DNA from: DASSKP01 sp035695045
GTDB taxonomy: Bacteria > Actinomycetota > Actinomycetes > JAFAQI01
Direction of reading: 5' to 3'
Length of the DNA stretch: 64,000 bases
Assembly (NCBI GenBank): GCA_035695045.1
Contig: DASSEX010000030.1
Span: forward strand, 91,672-155,671
Below are positions 63,818 to 64,000 of this stretch, piece after piece. The first letter of the stretch is position 1, and every line of letters begins with the position of its first letter. The translations under genes and the position numbers were made by a program. A model generated the notes under the pieces. It did no database searches. It was not told where the DNA came from and saw only the letters and a program-made list of their open reading frames with translations.

Positions 63818-64000
63818 GGGAGCTCCTGAGATAGGGCACCGGTCCCGAGGGGCGCAGCGCGCTTGCTGTAGCCGAGCTCGCTGCTGAGCGCAACCGGACG
63901 TTACGCCCGGAAGGCTCATATGTCACTTCACGACAGGAAGTGCCGGCGGTGATCGCGCGCTGACGCCCGCTCAACCGTGTGTCGTCGCCTCGGGAAAGCG

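Noticed and set aside
63821..64000. A further gene at the right edge
   Set aside because: No frame with coding character or start signal. Only noncoding sequence is visible in the last 180 bases.

Overview
The window is chromosomal DNA from a high-G+C Gram-positive bacterium of the Actinomycetota. Codons are strongly G/C-ending, GTG and TTG starts are common, and genes are packed with 1-4 base overlaps (ATGA, GTGA, TGATG). It carries lineage markers: WhiB proteins, a BldG-type antagonist, an RsiG/AmfC-like protein, a MarP protease, Get3-like BagAB ATPases and a 6C small RNA. Gene order follows, in condensed form, the M. tuberculosis segment Rv3627c-Rv3721c and the S. coelicolor segment around SCO3542-SCO3580. 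RsiG and the MFS-thymidylate kinase fusion point away from mycobacteria. I cannot name a genus.

Layout. 1-8.1 kb: a truncated D,D-peptidase, soluble pyrophosphatase, an ECF sigma/anti-sigma pair, a cupin, GlpD and a secreted BNR-repeat protein with an LAxTG sortase signal. 8.2-22.5 kb: tRNA-Thr, then a mostly minus-strand block of a peptidase lipoprotein, PSP1 protein, holB, MFS-tmk, topA, a methyltransferase, the proton pyrophosphatase hppA and a BldG/anti-sigma pair. 22.6-32.0 kb: an MrfA-type helicase, then a Tad pilus operon (ssd, tadA, tadB, tadC, a 59-residue pilin-like gene, two TadE-like genes) followed by a class E sortase and a secreted membrane-anchored protein. 32.0-32.6 kb: about 590 gene-free bases holding the 6C RNA and a run of unexplained hairpins. 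32.6-39.2 kb: holin-like protein, a hydrolase lacking its nucleophile, MarP, Nudix, TlpA, Nth and an RsiG-like protein. 39.2-52.6 kb: crp tail-to-tail with a large adenylate cyclase/ATPase/TPR protein, a metallo-beta-lactamase-fold protein, Nudix, RidA, a 52-residue DUF4177 gene, two whiB genes flanking bagAB, ponA2, a YqeY-family protein and a phosphoesterase. 52.6-55.8 kb: tRNA-Pro followed by a glycosyltransferase, a methyltransferase and an MFS exporter that interrupt the conserved order. 55.8-64 kb: asd-lysC, a lipoprotein, recR-ybaB-dnaX, SRP RNA, tRNA-Ser and a GT-C mannosyltransferase.

Shared themes are cell envelope work (D,D-peptidase, PBP, sortase, Tad pilus, MarP, mannosyltransferase), stress and developmental control (sigma/anti-sigma, BldG, RsiG, two WhiB, Crp and a cyclase, 6C RNA) and replication/repair (holB, tmk, topA, nth, recR, dnaX). 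No prophage, transposase or CRISPR array was seen. The main items for follow-up are three genes whose best N-terminus seems to need a non-standard start codon (ATC, ATT, CTG), the hairpin array upstream of the holin-like gene, the cAMP/c-di-GMP gene neighbourhood at 38.3-43.4 kb, and the pair of whiB genes around bagAB.
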